A DNA stretch of 64,000 bases from DAOUEX01 sp034430235 (GTDB taxonomy: Bacteria; Chloroflexota; Anaerolineae; UBA2200). Location: positions 1-64,000 of the forward strand of contig CAYZGO010000019.1 of assembly GCA_964478075.1 (NCBI GenBank), read 5' to 3'. The notes under the pieces were generated by a model. It was not told where the DNA came from. It ran no database searches and was given only the letters and a program-made list of their open reading frames with translations. Numbering within the stretch: the stretch's first letter is position 1; every line of letters begins with the position of its first letter. A program made the translations under genes and the position numbers. Of this stretch, positions 35,503 through 44,118 are shown piece by piece.

Positions 35503-37011
35503 ATGCCTATTTTAGAGGAACCAATAAAAGAGACGTTGAAATTGAAGAACTATGTGGACGGGGAATGGGTGGCGTCACAGGGAGAGGTCAAGGACGTCGT
35601 GAACCCTGCTACAGGCAAGGTCATAGCCAAAGTCCCCATCTCGACCAAAGACGAGATCAACGCCGCAGTGGAGGCGGCCAAGGATGCCTTCCCTGACTGG
35701 AGAAGGACTCCTCCGGTTGCGCGTGGCAGATGCCTCTTCAGATTGAGGGACCTGATGGAACAACACTTTGAAGAGTTGAGCAGGGTCCAGACGATGGAAC
35801 ATGGAAAGACCATCGACGAGTCGAGAGGGGAAACGAGGCGGGGAATCGAGAACGTTGAGGTTGCAGGGGGGATTCCATCGCTGATGATGGGGTGTAGCCT
35901 GGAGGATATTGCGGCAGGCATTGACGAGTACCTCATCAGACAGCCGTTGGGGGTCTTTGGGATAATAGGTCCTTTCAATTTCCCATTCATGGTGCCGCTT
36001 TGGTTTGCCCCGTACGCTGTCGCTACTGGCAACTGTATCATCGTAAAGCCTTCAAGTGAAGACCCAATCAGTCAGATCAAGATAACCGAGCTGGCGGATG
36101 AAGCCGGCATTCCCCCGGGCGTGTGGAATCTGGTCAACGGTGGAAGAACGGTTGTATCAGGCATGTTGGATCATCCCGACATCAAGGGAATGTGCTTTGT
36201 TGGATCCACTCCGGTGGGAAGGGATGTTGTCTACACCAGGTGTGGTGAAACTGGCAAGAGGGTTATCGCCCAATGTGGCGCAAAGAACTTTGTGCTGGTA
36301 ATGCCTGATGCTAACCTGGGAAGGACCGTAGCAGCTTGCATGACGTCCTTCTTTGGCAACACAGGTCAGCGATGCCTGTCTGGTGCCAATCTCGTTGTCG
36401 TGGGCGAAGGACTCAATGAGCGCGAATATGCGGCCTTCTATGAGAAGGTGGTAGATGCCTTTGTTGATGCAGCTTCCAGGATAAGGATTGGCTGCGGGCT
36501 TGACGAAGCAGTACAGATGGGCCCTCTGCGCGATGAGGGCAAGAAGGAGAGAGTCCTGGGATACATAGAGAAGGGCATCAAAGAGGGAGCGAAACTAAGG
36601 CTCGACGGTAGAAACGTGACGATCATCGGGGATTGGCCTGACACATGCTTCCTTGGCCCAACTGTTTTCGAGGACGTTACGCCAGAGATGACTATTGGCA
36701 CAGAAGAGATCTTCGGGCCAGTAGCAAGCGTGATGAGGGCCAGAAGCTTGGACGAGGCGATAGAAATGATCCACAGCAATCCCTTCGGCAACGCAGCGTC
36801 CATATTCACTGCCAACGGCAAATGGGCCCGAGAATTCCAGTACAGAGTTGAGTGCGGCAACATTGGCATCAACATAGGGATAGTGGCTCCGATGGCCTTC
36901 TTCCCATTCAGCGGAATGAAGAACTCCTTCTTCGGAGCGTTGCATGGCCAAGGCCGGGAGGTCGTCCGCTTCTTCACGGAAAGCAAGGTTGTCATTCAGA
37001 GGTGGTTCTAA
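35503..37011 (+). CDS. Methylmalonate/malonate-semialdehyde dehydrogenase (CoA-acylating type)
   Basis: 502 residues, an aldehyde dehydrogenase. It resembles MmsA/IolA, which oxidise (methyl)malonate semialdehyde to propionyl- or acetyl-CoA with loss of CO2. The family pattern is seen in the N-terminal NYVDGEWV, IIGPFNFPFMVPLW, FVGSTPVGRDVV, the catalytic Cys in NTGQRCLSGAN, EEIFGPVASVMR and the C-terminal FFPFSGMKNSFFGALHGQG with VRFFTESK and RWF end. The C-terminal GQG-VRF-TE-K-V-RWF run is particularly MmsA-like. The preceding aminotransferase suggests a beta-alanine or beta-aminoisobutyrate route. Arg is mostly AGG/AGA. Confidence 0.88.
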   Translation: MPILEEPIKETLKLKNYVDGEWVASQGEVKDVVNPATGKVIAKVPISTKDEINAAVEAAKDAFPDWRRTPPVARGRCLFRLRDLMEQHFEELSRVQTMEHGKTIDESRGETRRGIENVEVAGGIPSLMMGCSLEDIAAGIDEYLIRQPLGVFGIIGPFNFPFMVPLWFAPYAVATGNCIIVKPSSEDPISQIKITELADEAGIPPGVWNLVNGGRTVVSGMLDHPDIKGMCFVGSTPVGRDVVYTRCGETGKRVIAQCGAKNFVLVMPDANLGRTVAACMTSFFGNTGQRCLSGANLVVVGEGLNEREYAAFYEKVVDAFVDAASRIRIGCGLDEAVQMGPLRDEGKKERVLGYIEKGIKEGAKLRLDGRNVTIIGDWPDTCFLGPTVFEDVTPEMTIGTEEIFGPVASVMRARSLDEAIEMIHSNPFGNAASIFTANGKWAREFQYRVECGNIGINIGIVAPMAFFPFSGMKNSFFGALHGQGREVVRFFTESKVVIQRWF

Positions 37012-37012
37012 A

Positions 37013-37474
37013 ATGGAAAACTTGAGCCTAACCGCTTCTGCCGTCATCAGCTTCGTCGGCAGGCTCGAGGATAGTACGGCAACGTTCTACGAGGAGCTCG
37101 CTGAGAGATTTGTGGGGGATAAGGAAACGCTGCTGGGTTTTGCCAAGGAGAGCAGGAAAAACAAGCTGTGGGTGACGAGGACCTATCAGGAGACCATCAG
37201 CGATGCCTTGGAGGCATGTTTTGCCTTTCAAGGCTTGAACCTGGGGGAATACGCCGTCGAGACAGTGTTGGTAGAAGGGGCGAGCTATTCTGACGCTTTG
37301 AAGATGGCCATAGAGCTTGAGAAGAAGGCCATCGAATTCTACCTGGATGTGGCTGAGTGCTCGCAGTCACTGCTGGCTACAATACCAAGGGCGTTCAGTA
37401 GAGTGGCCAAGAGAAGGGGCAAACGCAAGCTCGAATTGGAATCACTTCATAACAAGGCAGTGGCCGGTTGTTGA
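37013..37474 (+). CDS. Ferritin-like helical protein
   Basis: 153 residues, predicted as a four-helix bundle of the ferritin/rubrerythrin superfamily. Helix 1 has LEDSTATFYEELAERF (Glu19, Glu27), helix 2 AKESRKNK (Glu46), helix 3 ELEKKAIEFYLDVAE (Glu103/Glu108) and helix 4 LELESLHNKA (Glu143, His146). The ExxH expected in helix 2 reads E-S-R-K-N, so one metal-ligand His appears replaced and the diiron site may be incomplete. It starts 1 bp after the dehydrogenase stop, so it is co-translated with it. Its role in the pathway is unknown; oxidative protection is a guess from the family. Confidence 0.6.
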   Translation: MENLSLTASAVISFVGRLEDSTATFYEELAERFVGDKETLLGFAKESRKNKLWVTRTYQETISDALEACFAFQGLNLGEYAVETVLVEGASYSDALKMAIELEKKAIEFYLDVAECSQSLLATIPRAFSRVAKRRGKRKLELESLHNKAVAGC

Positions 37475-37557
37475 TCAAGGCAGGGAAACATTCAGGGTGC
37501 AGCCGATAAGGCACTGCCTCGCTGTGGACATAGGACATGGCCACAATGTTCTGCGAA

Positions 37558-37588
37558 GGGCCTGCTCGCTTGTCTGGCGAGCAGGCCC
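37558..37588. terminator. Bidirectional hairpin terminator
   Basis: A perfect 12-bp GC-rich stem (37558-37569 with 37577-37588) with a 7-nt loop, flanked by GAA and TCTTC. It lies between the convergent ferritin-like and PBP genes and closes the island. Confidence 0.75.
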
Positions 37589-37611
37589 TCTTCGTGTGAT
37601 GTGCCCAAAGC

Positions 37612-40143
37612 CTACTGCTGCACGACCATGATGTGCACAGCCGGGCTGCTCCACCTATGGCCGGAACTGTCAGTGGCTTCGGCGTGGAAGCTGTGCTTGC
37701 CTGGCAGCAGTTGCCACAGCACGGCATACGGAGGCTCGTCAAGGGTCGCCAGCAGTTGACCGTCCACGTATAGGTGTACCTGAACCAGGTCATTTGCGGC
37801 CAAGGGCTGTGCCCTCACGTCGATGCGCTGGTTGGCTCCGGGTACGTTGGGCACCAACCGATAGGTTGTATTGGGGTCGGGGCTGGTCAGGGTAATGCGC
37901 GGTCGAGCTGCTGAGTCAGAGCCCTCTGGCTCTGCCGACGCAGCTATCACAAAGCGGGCACTGGAGGCGCTTTCCTGCTCGTGTACCCACTGGGATGCTT
38001 CCGGTGGCAGGAAGATGCCTACTTCTTCCACGATGTACTGAGACGGCGTATCAGCCGTGGCCAGTTCTCCGCTGCGAGTGTCTACACGTACGAGGCGGTG
38101 CATGGTGCACGTTTCTTTCGGCTCACTGCCAGCAATGAACAGTTCGCGGCGACGGTGTGGGCAGTAGAGATTGGGCAGCATCCCAGACTCGGCGCAAATC
38201 TCCACGTGGACCATGCCTGGTGGCTCTGTGAATACACGCACGGGCTTCCCCTTCAACGCTTCTTCCATCAGACTGTGCCAGATTGGTGCCGCGCCGCTGA
38301 TGCCCGATACATTCACCATGGGCGAGTTGTCGGCGTTGCCAACCCACACGCCAACGACGAGATCGGGCGTGTAGCCCACGGTCCAATTGTCTCGCCAGTC
38401 TGTGGTCGTCCCCGTCTTGGCTGCTGCTGGGCGAGAGAGCGCCAGAGCGCCGCCCTCTCCAAATGCAGGTATGCGCGCGCTGTCATCTGCAAGGACGTCA
38501 GTAACCAGATAGGCCACGCGCTCATCAAGCACTCGCTGACCTTTAGTGGCTTGATGTGTCCACAACACTTTCCCGTCGGCGCTTTCCACACGCAAGAGGG
38601 CGCATGGCTCCACACGCAGGCCGCCGTTGGCAAAGGCCGCATAAGCAGCAGTCAGTTCCAGCAAGCGCATCTCGCCACCGCCTAGAGTGAGTGCCAGCCC
38701 ATAACGCTGGGAATCCTGCAGTGTGGTGACGCCCAGCTTCTGAGCCAGGGAAATCAGCTCTTCGATGCCGATGTGCTGCAGTACTTGAGCGGTGACCACG
38801 TTCAGCGAAGACGCGAGTGCCTGGCGCAGCAGCACCGGCCCACGGAAGGTCCCGTCATAGTTGGCGGGCACATAGGGATCGCCTTCTCGTGTGATGAACG
38901 TGGTGCGTACGTCGAGGAGCATGGTGGCAGGCGTATAGTCCTGGCTAAAGGCAGCGGCGTAAGTGAGAGGTTTGACGGCGGAACCCGGCTGTCGGGGCAT
39001 GAGGGTGACGTTCACTGCTCCATCAATGTGCGGGTTGAAGTAGTCGGGGCTGCCCAGCATGACGAGTATCTGGCCAGTGTTCGGGTCCAGGGCCAGTACA
39101 GCAGCATTGGTCACATTGTGGGACGCTTGTCGCCCGCGAGGCGCAGACAGTTGCTGCAGGTGGTAGCGAGCAATGTCACGGGTACGTTCCTGCAGGTCAA
39201 TGTCCAGGGTTGTGTAGACGTAGAGTCCTTTGCGGTACAGTGCCTCCTCGCCGTACTCCTGACGCAGGATCTCCCACACGTACATGACAAAGTGGGGGGC
39301 ACGGATGGGGAAGGGAGTAGCGGCAAAGGCGAGTTTCTCCTCAGCAGCAGTGAGGGCCTGTTGCGCGCTGATGTAACCGTTCTTGGCCATGAGGTTGAGC
39401 ACAACGCGTTGCCTGGCCCTGGCAGCCTGGGGGTTGGTCAGCGGGTCGTAGGCAGAGGGTGCCTGGGGTAGCCCAGCCAGCAGCGCGCACTGGGCCAGGT
39501 CGAGCTGGCGCACCGTTTTGCCAAAGTAACCCCGTGCCGCCGCCTCGACGCCATAGGCCAGGTTGCCGTAGCAGGTCTGGTTCAGGTACAGCTCTAGAAT
39601 GCGGTCTTTGCTGAAAGTGCGCGCCAGACGGTAGGCCAGGATTGACTCGCGCAATTTGCGGGTCAGCGTGCGCTGTGCGCGCTCTTGCGGTGAAAGCAGC
39701 AGATTACGCGCCAACTGCTGGGTTATGGTGCTGCCTCCAGAGAGGACCTCTCCGCCGCGCAGATTGATCCACAGAGCGCGGACAATGGCGCGCAGGTCCA
39801 CGCCGGGATTGCGGTAAAAGCTGGCGTCCTCTGTGGCAATGGTGGCTTGCCGCAGATAGAGCGGGATGTCCTCAAGGGGTATCGGCTGATGTCGGCCGGT
39901 GTAGGGGTCCATGATCTCGTACAGCACACGTCCGTAGCGATCGTATATGATAGTGCTGGGGGCGACCGCACCTGCGGACAGGTTCTCGGTTGAAGGCAAA
40001 TCCGTCACCAGCCAGGCCTGTAAAGCCCAGATGGTAATCACAAGGGCAGCAGCAATGACGGCCAGGAGCGTTCTGATCTTGGCGCCAGACAAGTACCTAG
40101 AAGACATAACTGACCACTCTGAAGATGGCATCATGTAGCGCAC
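37612..40143 (-). CDS. Bifunctional penicillin-binding protein (PBP1C-like)
   Basis: 843 residues. It makes and crosslinks peptidoglycan outside the cell membrane. It has a short cytoplasmic tail, a membrane anchor at about 22-46, a GT51 transglycosylase domain (Glu105 in ATEDASFYRNPG, then GGSTITQQLARNLLL), and a transpeptidase with the active-site Ser in PGSAVKPLTYA near 390, an SLN motif and KTGTTTDW near 576. The C-terminal 100 residues form a BiPBP_C-like beta domain, which points to PBP1C rather than PBP1A. The start is uncertain: GTG 40143, ATG 40134 and ATG 40107 are in frame and none has a strong ribosome site. Upstream CPBP and aminotransferase genes share the strand. Confidence 0.9.
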   Translation of the reverse strand: MRYMMPSSEWSVMSSRYLSGAKIRTLLAVIAAALVITIWALQAWLVTDLPSTENLSAGAVAPSTIIYDRYGRVLYEIMDPYTGRHQPIPLEDIPLYLRQATIATEDASFYRNPGVDLRAIVRALWINLRGGEVLSGGSTITQQLARNLLLSPQERAQRTLTRKLRESILAYRLARTFSKDRILELYLNQTCYGNLAYGVEAAARGYFGKTVRQLDLAQCALLAGLPQAPSAYDPLTNPQAARARQRVVLNLMAKNGYISAQQALTAAEEKLAFAATPFPIRAPHFVMYVWEILRQEYGEEALYRKGLYVYTTLDIDLQERTRDIARYHLQQLSAPRGRQASHNVTNAAVLALDPNTGQILVMLGSPDYFNPHIDGAVNVTLMPRQPGSAVKPLTYAAAFSQDYTPATMLLDVRTTFITREGDPYVPANYDGTFRGPVLLRQALASSLNVVTAQVLQHIGIEELISLAQKLGVTTLQDSQRYGLALTLGGGEMRLLELTAAYAAFANGGLRVEPCALLRVESADGKVLWTHQATKGQRVLDERVAYLVTDVLADDSARIPAFGEGGALALSRPAAAKTGTTTDWRDNWTVGYTPDLVVGVWVGNADNSPMVNVSGISGAAPIWHSLMEEALKGKPVRVFTEPPGMVHVEICAESGMLPNLYCPHRRRELFIAGSEPKETCTMHRLVRVDTRSGELATADTPSQYIVEEVGIFLPPEASQWVHEQESASSARFVIAASAEPEGSDSAARPRITLTSPDPNTTYRLVPNVPGANQRIDVRAQPLAANDLVQVHLYVDGQLLATLDEPPYAVLWQLLPGKHSFHAEATDSSGHRWSSPAVHIMVVQQ

Positions 40144-40148
40144 AACCC

Positions 40149-40167
40149 GCGGCAGTGCAACTGCCGC
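40149..40167. repeat. Short hairpin between CPBP and PBP genes
   Basis: GCGGCAGT and ACTGCCGC pair perfectly over 8 bp around a 3-nt loop, just upstream of the PBP start. No T-tract follows on either strand; it could modulate PBP translation. Confidence 0.35.
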
Positions 40168-40276
40168 TGAACATTAGATACTGGTTTACACCAGGCGTTG
40201 CGAGTGCTGCTGAACAGAGAGAAGATACCATTTCATGCCGGGCATTATGGACGCAGCGAAGGCAGAAGGTGTTCCC

Positions 40277-41053
40277 TCAGGCTATCAATAGCTGCAGCAA
40301 GTAGGAGGCCAGCAGCGCGAGCGTGTTCATGAGAGCGTGCACGATGACGGCGGGCCATATAGACCCTGTCTGCTCATAGAGCAGAGCAAACAGTACGCCC
40401 AGCATAAAGATGGGCGGCCAGGAAGTGGGGAGCATGTGCACCAGGGCGAAGAGCCCTGCGCTGACCAGTACGGCCTGACGAAAGCCTACGTGTCTGCGCA
40501 GGCCAGCGAAGAGGTACCCCCGAAAAAAGGCCTCTTCAGCGATGGGCGCTACCAGAGCGCCAACCAGCAGAGCCAAGAGCAAGCCGCCAGTGCCACCGCC
40601 GAACTGGGGCAGCACGTCAGGCTGGGCCCGGACGCCAGCCAGGATCAGCAGCACAGTAGACCAGACAAAGTTGAAGGCGAAGGAAACAACCAGGAACAGA
40701 CAACCTAGGCCCAGACCGCGAGACACGTCGAATCGCCGAAAACCAACGCTGCTCCAGGGCAGCCGGTACTTGCGCACGCCCAGCAGCCAGACGGGCACCA
40801 AGAGGCCCAACTCGGCCAAGAGTGTAGTGACGCCCAGCTGGCGTGGCGATTGTGGTGCGCCTGTGGCCTGCTGATACAACCGCGGTGCCAGGAGCATGAT
40901 TATCAGCAGCCCCAGGAGCACAACGATGCCCAGCACAATCGCGAGAAGGATGTCGCGCTTGGTCCAAAGTACCTGAAGATACGTGTCACTCGGCGACCTA
41001 TCTATGGTTTCGCCTCCTGTCAGTTCTTCGTTAGGTTGCATCTCCGGACTCAT
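40277..41053 (-). CDS. CPBP family intramembrane metalloprotease
   Basis: 258 residues with about seven to eight membrane helices and a short charged cytoplasmic N-terminus. The family (CAAX protease and bacteriocin-processing, Abi) is recognised from EEAFFRGYLFAGL (EExxxR), the His in FALVHMLPTS and HALMNTLAL (HxxxN), all catalytic residues. The function of bacterial members is mostly unknown; some give bacteriocin self-immunity or process signals. It starts about 21 bp after the class V aminotransferase stop, and the PBP gene follows, so an envelope role is possible. Confidence 0.88.
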   Translation of the reverse strand: MSPEMQPNEELTGGETIDRSPSDTYLQVLWTKRDILLAIVLGIVVLLGLLIIMLLAPRLYQQATGAPQSPRQLGVTTLLAELGLLVPVWLLGVRKYRLPWSSVGFRRFDVSRGLGLGCLFLVVSFAFNFVWSTVLLILAGVRAQPDVLPQFGGGTGGLLLALLVGALVAPIAEEAFFRGYLFAGLRRHVGFRQAVLVSAGLFALVHMLPTSWPPIFMLGVLFALLYEQTGSIWPAVIVHALMNTLALLASYLLQLLIA

Positions 41054-41074
41054 GGGTTACCGGTGGCCGCCAAT

Positions 41075-42292
41075 CTAGCCTCCACGGGGCTGCCACGTGA
41101 CGGCAGGAAGCAACTCGGCAAGTGCAAGGACCAGGGTATCCACATTCGCCTGCGTATTGTAACCCTGAATGGAAATACGCACAAACCGTCTTCCTTTCCA
41201 AGTAATGACCGGCACTTCGACAGTGAACTCGTCATATAGACGCCGTCTCAGCACATCGGCATCGCAGGGCGGCAGGGGCACGGTCACCATTTGGGCGTAC
41301 CACTCCGGTGAATCGTGGCTAAGGGCCTCCAGCCCGGTCAGGTTGCCGATCGCCTGGCGGGCCGCACGGGCCAATTCGTGGCACTCCTGCTGCACACGGG
41401 TCCAGTCGTGCGCTGCCTGGAATGTGATCGCACTTGGGACGGCGAGGTAAGCGGCGATGTCACGCGTGCCCTGCCACTCCTGCTCGTCAACGAAACGCGA
41501 CGGGCCTGGCGTCTCGCTCTGCCATCCCCAACTGACGACCAACGGGTTCAGCAGTGACTGGACTTCTCGACGGGCGTATAGGAACGCTGCTCCTTTTGGC
41601 GCGCACATCCACTTGTGGCAGTTGCCAACGTAAAAGTCAGCGCCGAGAGCCTGCAAATGGAGTGGAATCTGGCCGGGCGCATGTGCACCATCAATGACGG
41701 TGAGGATGCCAGCCCCACGTGCCCGCTGGATCACGTCCGCTACCGGCAAGATGAGCGCGGTGGGTGAGGTCACGTGGCTGACGAAGAGCACACGGGTACG
41801 CGCCGTCACGCCTGCCCAGAGCGTGTCGACGATCTGCTCTGCCGATTCGAACGGCAGCGGAAGCGGCTGGTTGACGTAGCGTGCGCCGCGCCGCTGGCAG
41901 ACAAAACGCCAGGTGCGGTCCAGCGCGCCGTATTCGTGGTCCGTGCTCAGCACCTCGTCGCCGGGCTGCAGGGGCAGCGAGCGGGCGACAATGTTGAGAC
42001 CAGTAGTGGCATTTGGGACGTAGACCAGGTCGTCCGGGTCAGCTTTCAGGTAGGTGGCAAGCGACTCGCGGGCGGTACGCATCAGGCTATTGAAGCGACG
42101 CCCGAGGAACTCGACCGGCTGGCGTTCGAGCTCCAGTTGCCAGGCATGGTAGGCCTCAAAGACAGGGCGCGGACAGGCGCCGAACGAGCCATGGTTGAGG
42201 AAGACGACGTCAGGCCGCAGGAAAAACATCTTGCGCAAGGCCAGGCGTTGTGCCTCAACGGTGTCTTGTCGGTCCGGTGACGTTTGGTGCAC
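41075..42292 (-). CDS. Class V aminotransferase (isopenicillin-N epimerase-like)
   Basis: 405 residues. A PLP fold-type I enzyme. The opening FLNHGSFGACPRPVFEAYHAW, FLGRRFNSLM and NATTGLNIVARSLPL resemble the isopenicillin-N epimerase/cysteine desulfurase-like branch. The PLP lysine is in NCHKWMCAPKGAAFLY, and the Asp-x-Ala-His in VIDGAHAPGQIPL precedes it. The start is GTG at 42292 with GAGAGGAG upstream. True epimerase activity on isopenicillin N is unlikely without beta-lactam genes; related proteins act as desulfurases or lyases on amino acids. A second class V enzyme lies at 52.1-53.2 kb. Confidence 0.87.
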   Translation of the reverse strand: MHQTSPDRQDTVEAQRLALRKMFFLRPDVVFLNHGSFGACPRPVFEAYHAWQLELERQPVEFLGRRFNSLMRTARESLATYLKADPDDLVYVPNATTGLNIVARSLPLQPGDEVLSTDHEYGALDRTWRFVCQRRGARYVNQPLPLPFESAEQIVDTLWAGVTARTRVLFVSHVTSPTALILPVADVIQRARGAGILTVIDGAHAPGQIPLHLQALGADFYVGNCHKWMCAPKGAAFLYARREVQSLLNPLVVSWGWQSETPGPSRFVDEQEWQGTRDIAAYLAVPSAITFQAAHDWTRVQQECHELARAARQAIGNLTGLEALSHDSPEWYAQMVTVPLPPCDADVLRRRLYDEFTVEVPVITWKGRRFVRISIQGYNTQANVDTLVLALAELLPAVTWQPRGG

Positions 42293-42694
42293 AGGACGTC
42301 TCCTCTCAAATCGGGCCTAGTGGCGGCGACGTTGTTTGCCAGCCAACTCAGCCCTGGGCCAGCCATTTGACGAGCTGGGGCCAGAACTGATCGTGATAGG
42401 CCCAGCACAGATTCTCTCTTGTCAGTGATGCATACGCAGTGTAGTATAGGTTTGTGCGCGAGTCAAGCTTTCATCTTAGTTTTGATGTTGGCTGGTGGAA
42501 GTGCCCATACACGAATAACACGCCTTGTCCTGTCGGCGAAGGCAGGGAAGGAAGCTGAATTCCACGAATGTTCTGGTGGCTCTCGGGTAGTTCGTGATGC
42601 TTTTTTGTTTGACACGCGTACGCGTCATTGCTATACTTGCCACATCTTGCATTGCACTCAATACGGTTCGAGGAAGCAAGGAGAGGAGAGGAAA
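42293..42694. other. Divergent intergenic region with repeat and symporter promoter
   Basis: 400 bp without a supported gene. It contains the dispersed repeat ACACGAATAACACG (42509-42522) with GAATTCCACGAAT (42557-42569) and TTCGTG (42591-42596), then the symporter promoter at 42609-42637. No operator was identified for the minus-strand aminotransferase. Confidence 0.5.
42609..42637 (+). promoter_or_regulatory. Symporter promoter with palindromic spacer
   Basis: Perfect -35 TTGACA (42609-42614), 17-bp spacer and -10 TATACT (42632-42637). The spacer holds the perfect 12-bp palindrome ACGCGTACGCGT (42614-42625), well placed for a repressor to block RNA polymerase. Confidence 0.78.
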
Positions 42695-44068
42695 ATGAGC
42701 ATAGCGAGGTCAAGCGAACGTCTTTCTCCATTGACCAAGTTCCTGTATGGCATGGGAGACACTGGGTTCAGCCTGTCGTCCACAATCATCGGTGTGTATT
42801 TTGCCATATTCCTCACTGACGTGGTGCGGATCGATGCAAAGCTGGCTGCGGCAGCTATCTTCATCGGGCGAAGTTGGGATTACATAAATGATCCTTTGAT
42901 AGGACATATCTCTGACCGAACGCGCACACGCTGGGGCCGGAGGAGGCCATTCCTGTTGTTCGGCTTCTTGCCCTATGCCCTGGCCTTCACGATGTTGTGG
43001 TGGATTCCGCCCTGGACAAGCGACCTGGCTCGAGTGATCTACTATGCGGCTGCGTATGTGCTATACGATGCGGCAGCCACGTTCGTTTACATGCCATACT
43101 ACGCCTTGACACCAGAACTGACAGAGGACTATGATGAGCGCACCTCCTTGAACAGCTATCGTATGGCTTTCTCCATTGCTGCTGGCCTGATTGCATTTAC
43201 AATACCGCTCATGATTGTGGGGAGCTTTGAGCCGCAGAATGCAGGACGCGTTCTCTTCATGGCTGCTGTTTTCGGGCTTGCCAGCGGCCTGCCGTTGTTG
43301 GGCACGTTCTTCGGCACACGTGAGCGGGTGGAGCGCCAGGCGTTGCCCCCACCGACGCTGAAGGAGTCTGTGCGGGCGGCGTTGCGCAATCGCCCGTTCA
43401 TCTTTGCGATGGGCATCTTCTTACTGACGTGGGTTACGGTGAACCTGCTGGAGACCATGCTGCTCTATTTCCTCAAGTACTGGCTTTTGCTGGAAGCTCA
43501 GAGCGATCTTATTCTCGGCACCATCTTTGTCGTGGCGTTCCTCGTTTTGCCGTTCTGGGTTTTCGTTGCAGAGCGTTGGAGCAAGCGCCTGGCCTACATC
43601 GTAGGCATCGCGTTCTGGGCTCTGGTGCAGATTGTGCTGATTATGCTGCAACCTGGAGCGCCGATGGCATTGATATTGGGTCTATCGGCGTTGGCCGGCA
43701 TTGGCGTGTCGGCGGCGCACGTCATCCCCTGGTCCATTATTCCCGATGCTGTGGAGTGGGACGAACTGCAGACTGGGCAACGCCACGAGGGCATGTTCTA
43801 CAGCCTGGTGACGCTGATACAAAAAGTGGCATCGTCCGTAGCCCTGCCTTTGGCATTACTGGTTTTGGATCGCTGTGGCTATGTGGCTAACGTGGCCCAG
43901 CAGAATCCTGGTACTCTACTGGCCATCCGTGCTCTCGTCGGCCTGGTTCCCGCCCTGCTGTTGTGCGGTGGAATCGCTTTCGCTGCCGTGTATCCACTGA
44001 GCCGGGAGAAGCATCTGGAGGTGCGCCAGGAACTAATCAGAAGGAGAGGAGGGACCGCTTCATTGTAG
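42695..44068 (+). CDS. GPH-family sugar/cation symporter (MelB-like MFS)
   Basis: 457 residues and about twelve membrane helices. It moves a glycoside, pentoside, hexuronide or sulfonated sugar with Na+ or H+. The opening KFLYGMGDTGFSLSS, the cation-site helix RSWDYINDPLIGHISDRTRTRWGRRRP and the helix-5 segment YMPYYALTPELTEDYDERTSLNSYRM are family hallmarks; the two Asp of WDYINDP match the MelB cation site. GGAGAGGAGAGG precedes the ATG at 42695, so the long in-frame upstream extension is rejected. No sugar enzyme is adjacent, so the substrate is unknown. A LacI-like or similar repressor may act at the palindromic promoter. Confidence 0.92.
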   Translation: MSIARSSERLSPLTKFLYGMGDTGFSLSSTIIGVYFAIFLTDVVRIDAKLAAAAIFIGRSWDYINDPLIGHISDRTRTRWGRRRPFLLFGFLPYALAFTMLWWIPPWTSDLARVIYYAAAYVLYDAAATFVYMPYYALTPELTEDYDERTSLNSYRMAFSIAAGLIAFTIPLMIVGSFEPQNAGRVLFMAAVFGLASGLPLLGTFFGTRERVERQALPPPTLKESVRAALRNRPFIFAMGIFLLTWVTVNLLETMLLYFLKYWLLLEAQSDLILGTIFVVAFLVLPFWVFVAERWSKRLAYIVGIAFWALVQIVLIMLQPGAPMALILGLSALAGIGVSAAHVIPWSIIPDAVEWDELQTGQRHEGMFYSLVTLIQKVASSVALPLALLVLDRCGYVANVAQQNPGTLLAIRALVGLVPALLLCGGIAFAAVYPLSREKHLEVRQELIRRRGGTASL

Positions 44069-44118
44069 ATGGCAGCAGGTCACGAATCTGGCACCGAGCG
44101 CGGCGCTGCGGAGAGAAG

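Noticed and set aside
42419..42694. 92-residue extension of the GPH symporter
   Set aside because: It runs across the promoter and dispersed repeat, and the strong GGAGAGGAGAGG site fits the ATG at 42695.
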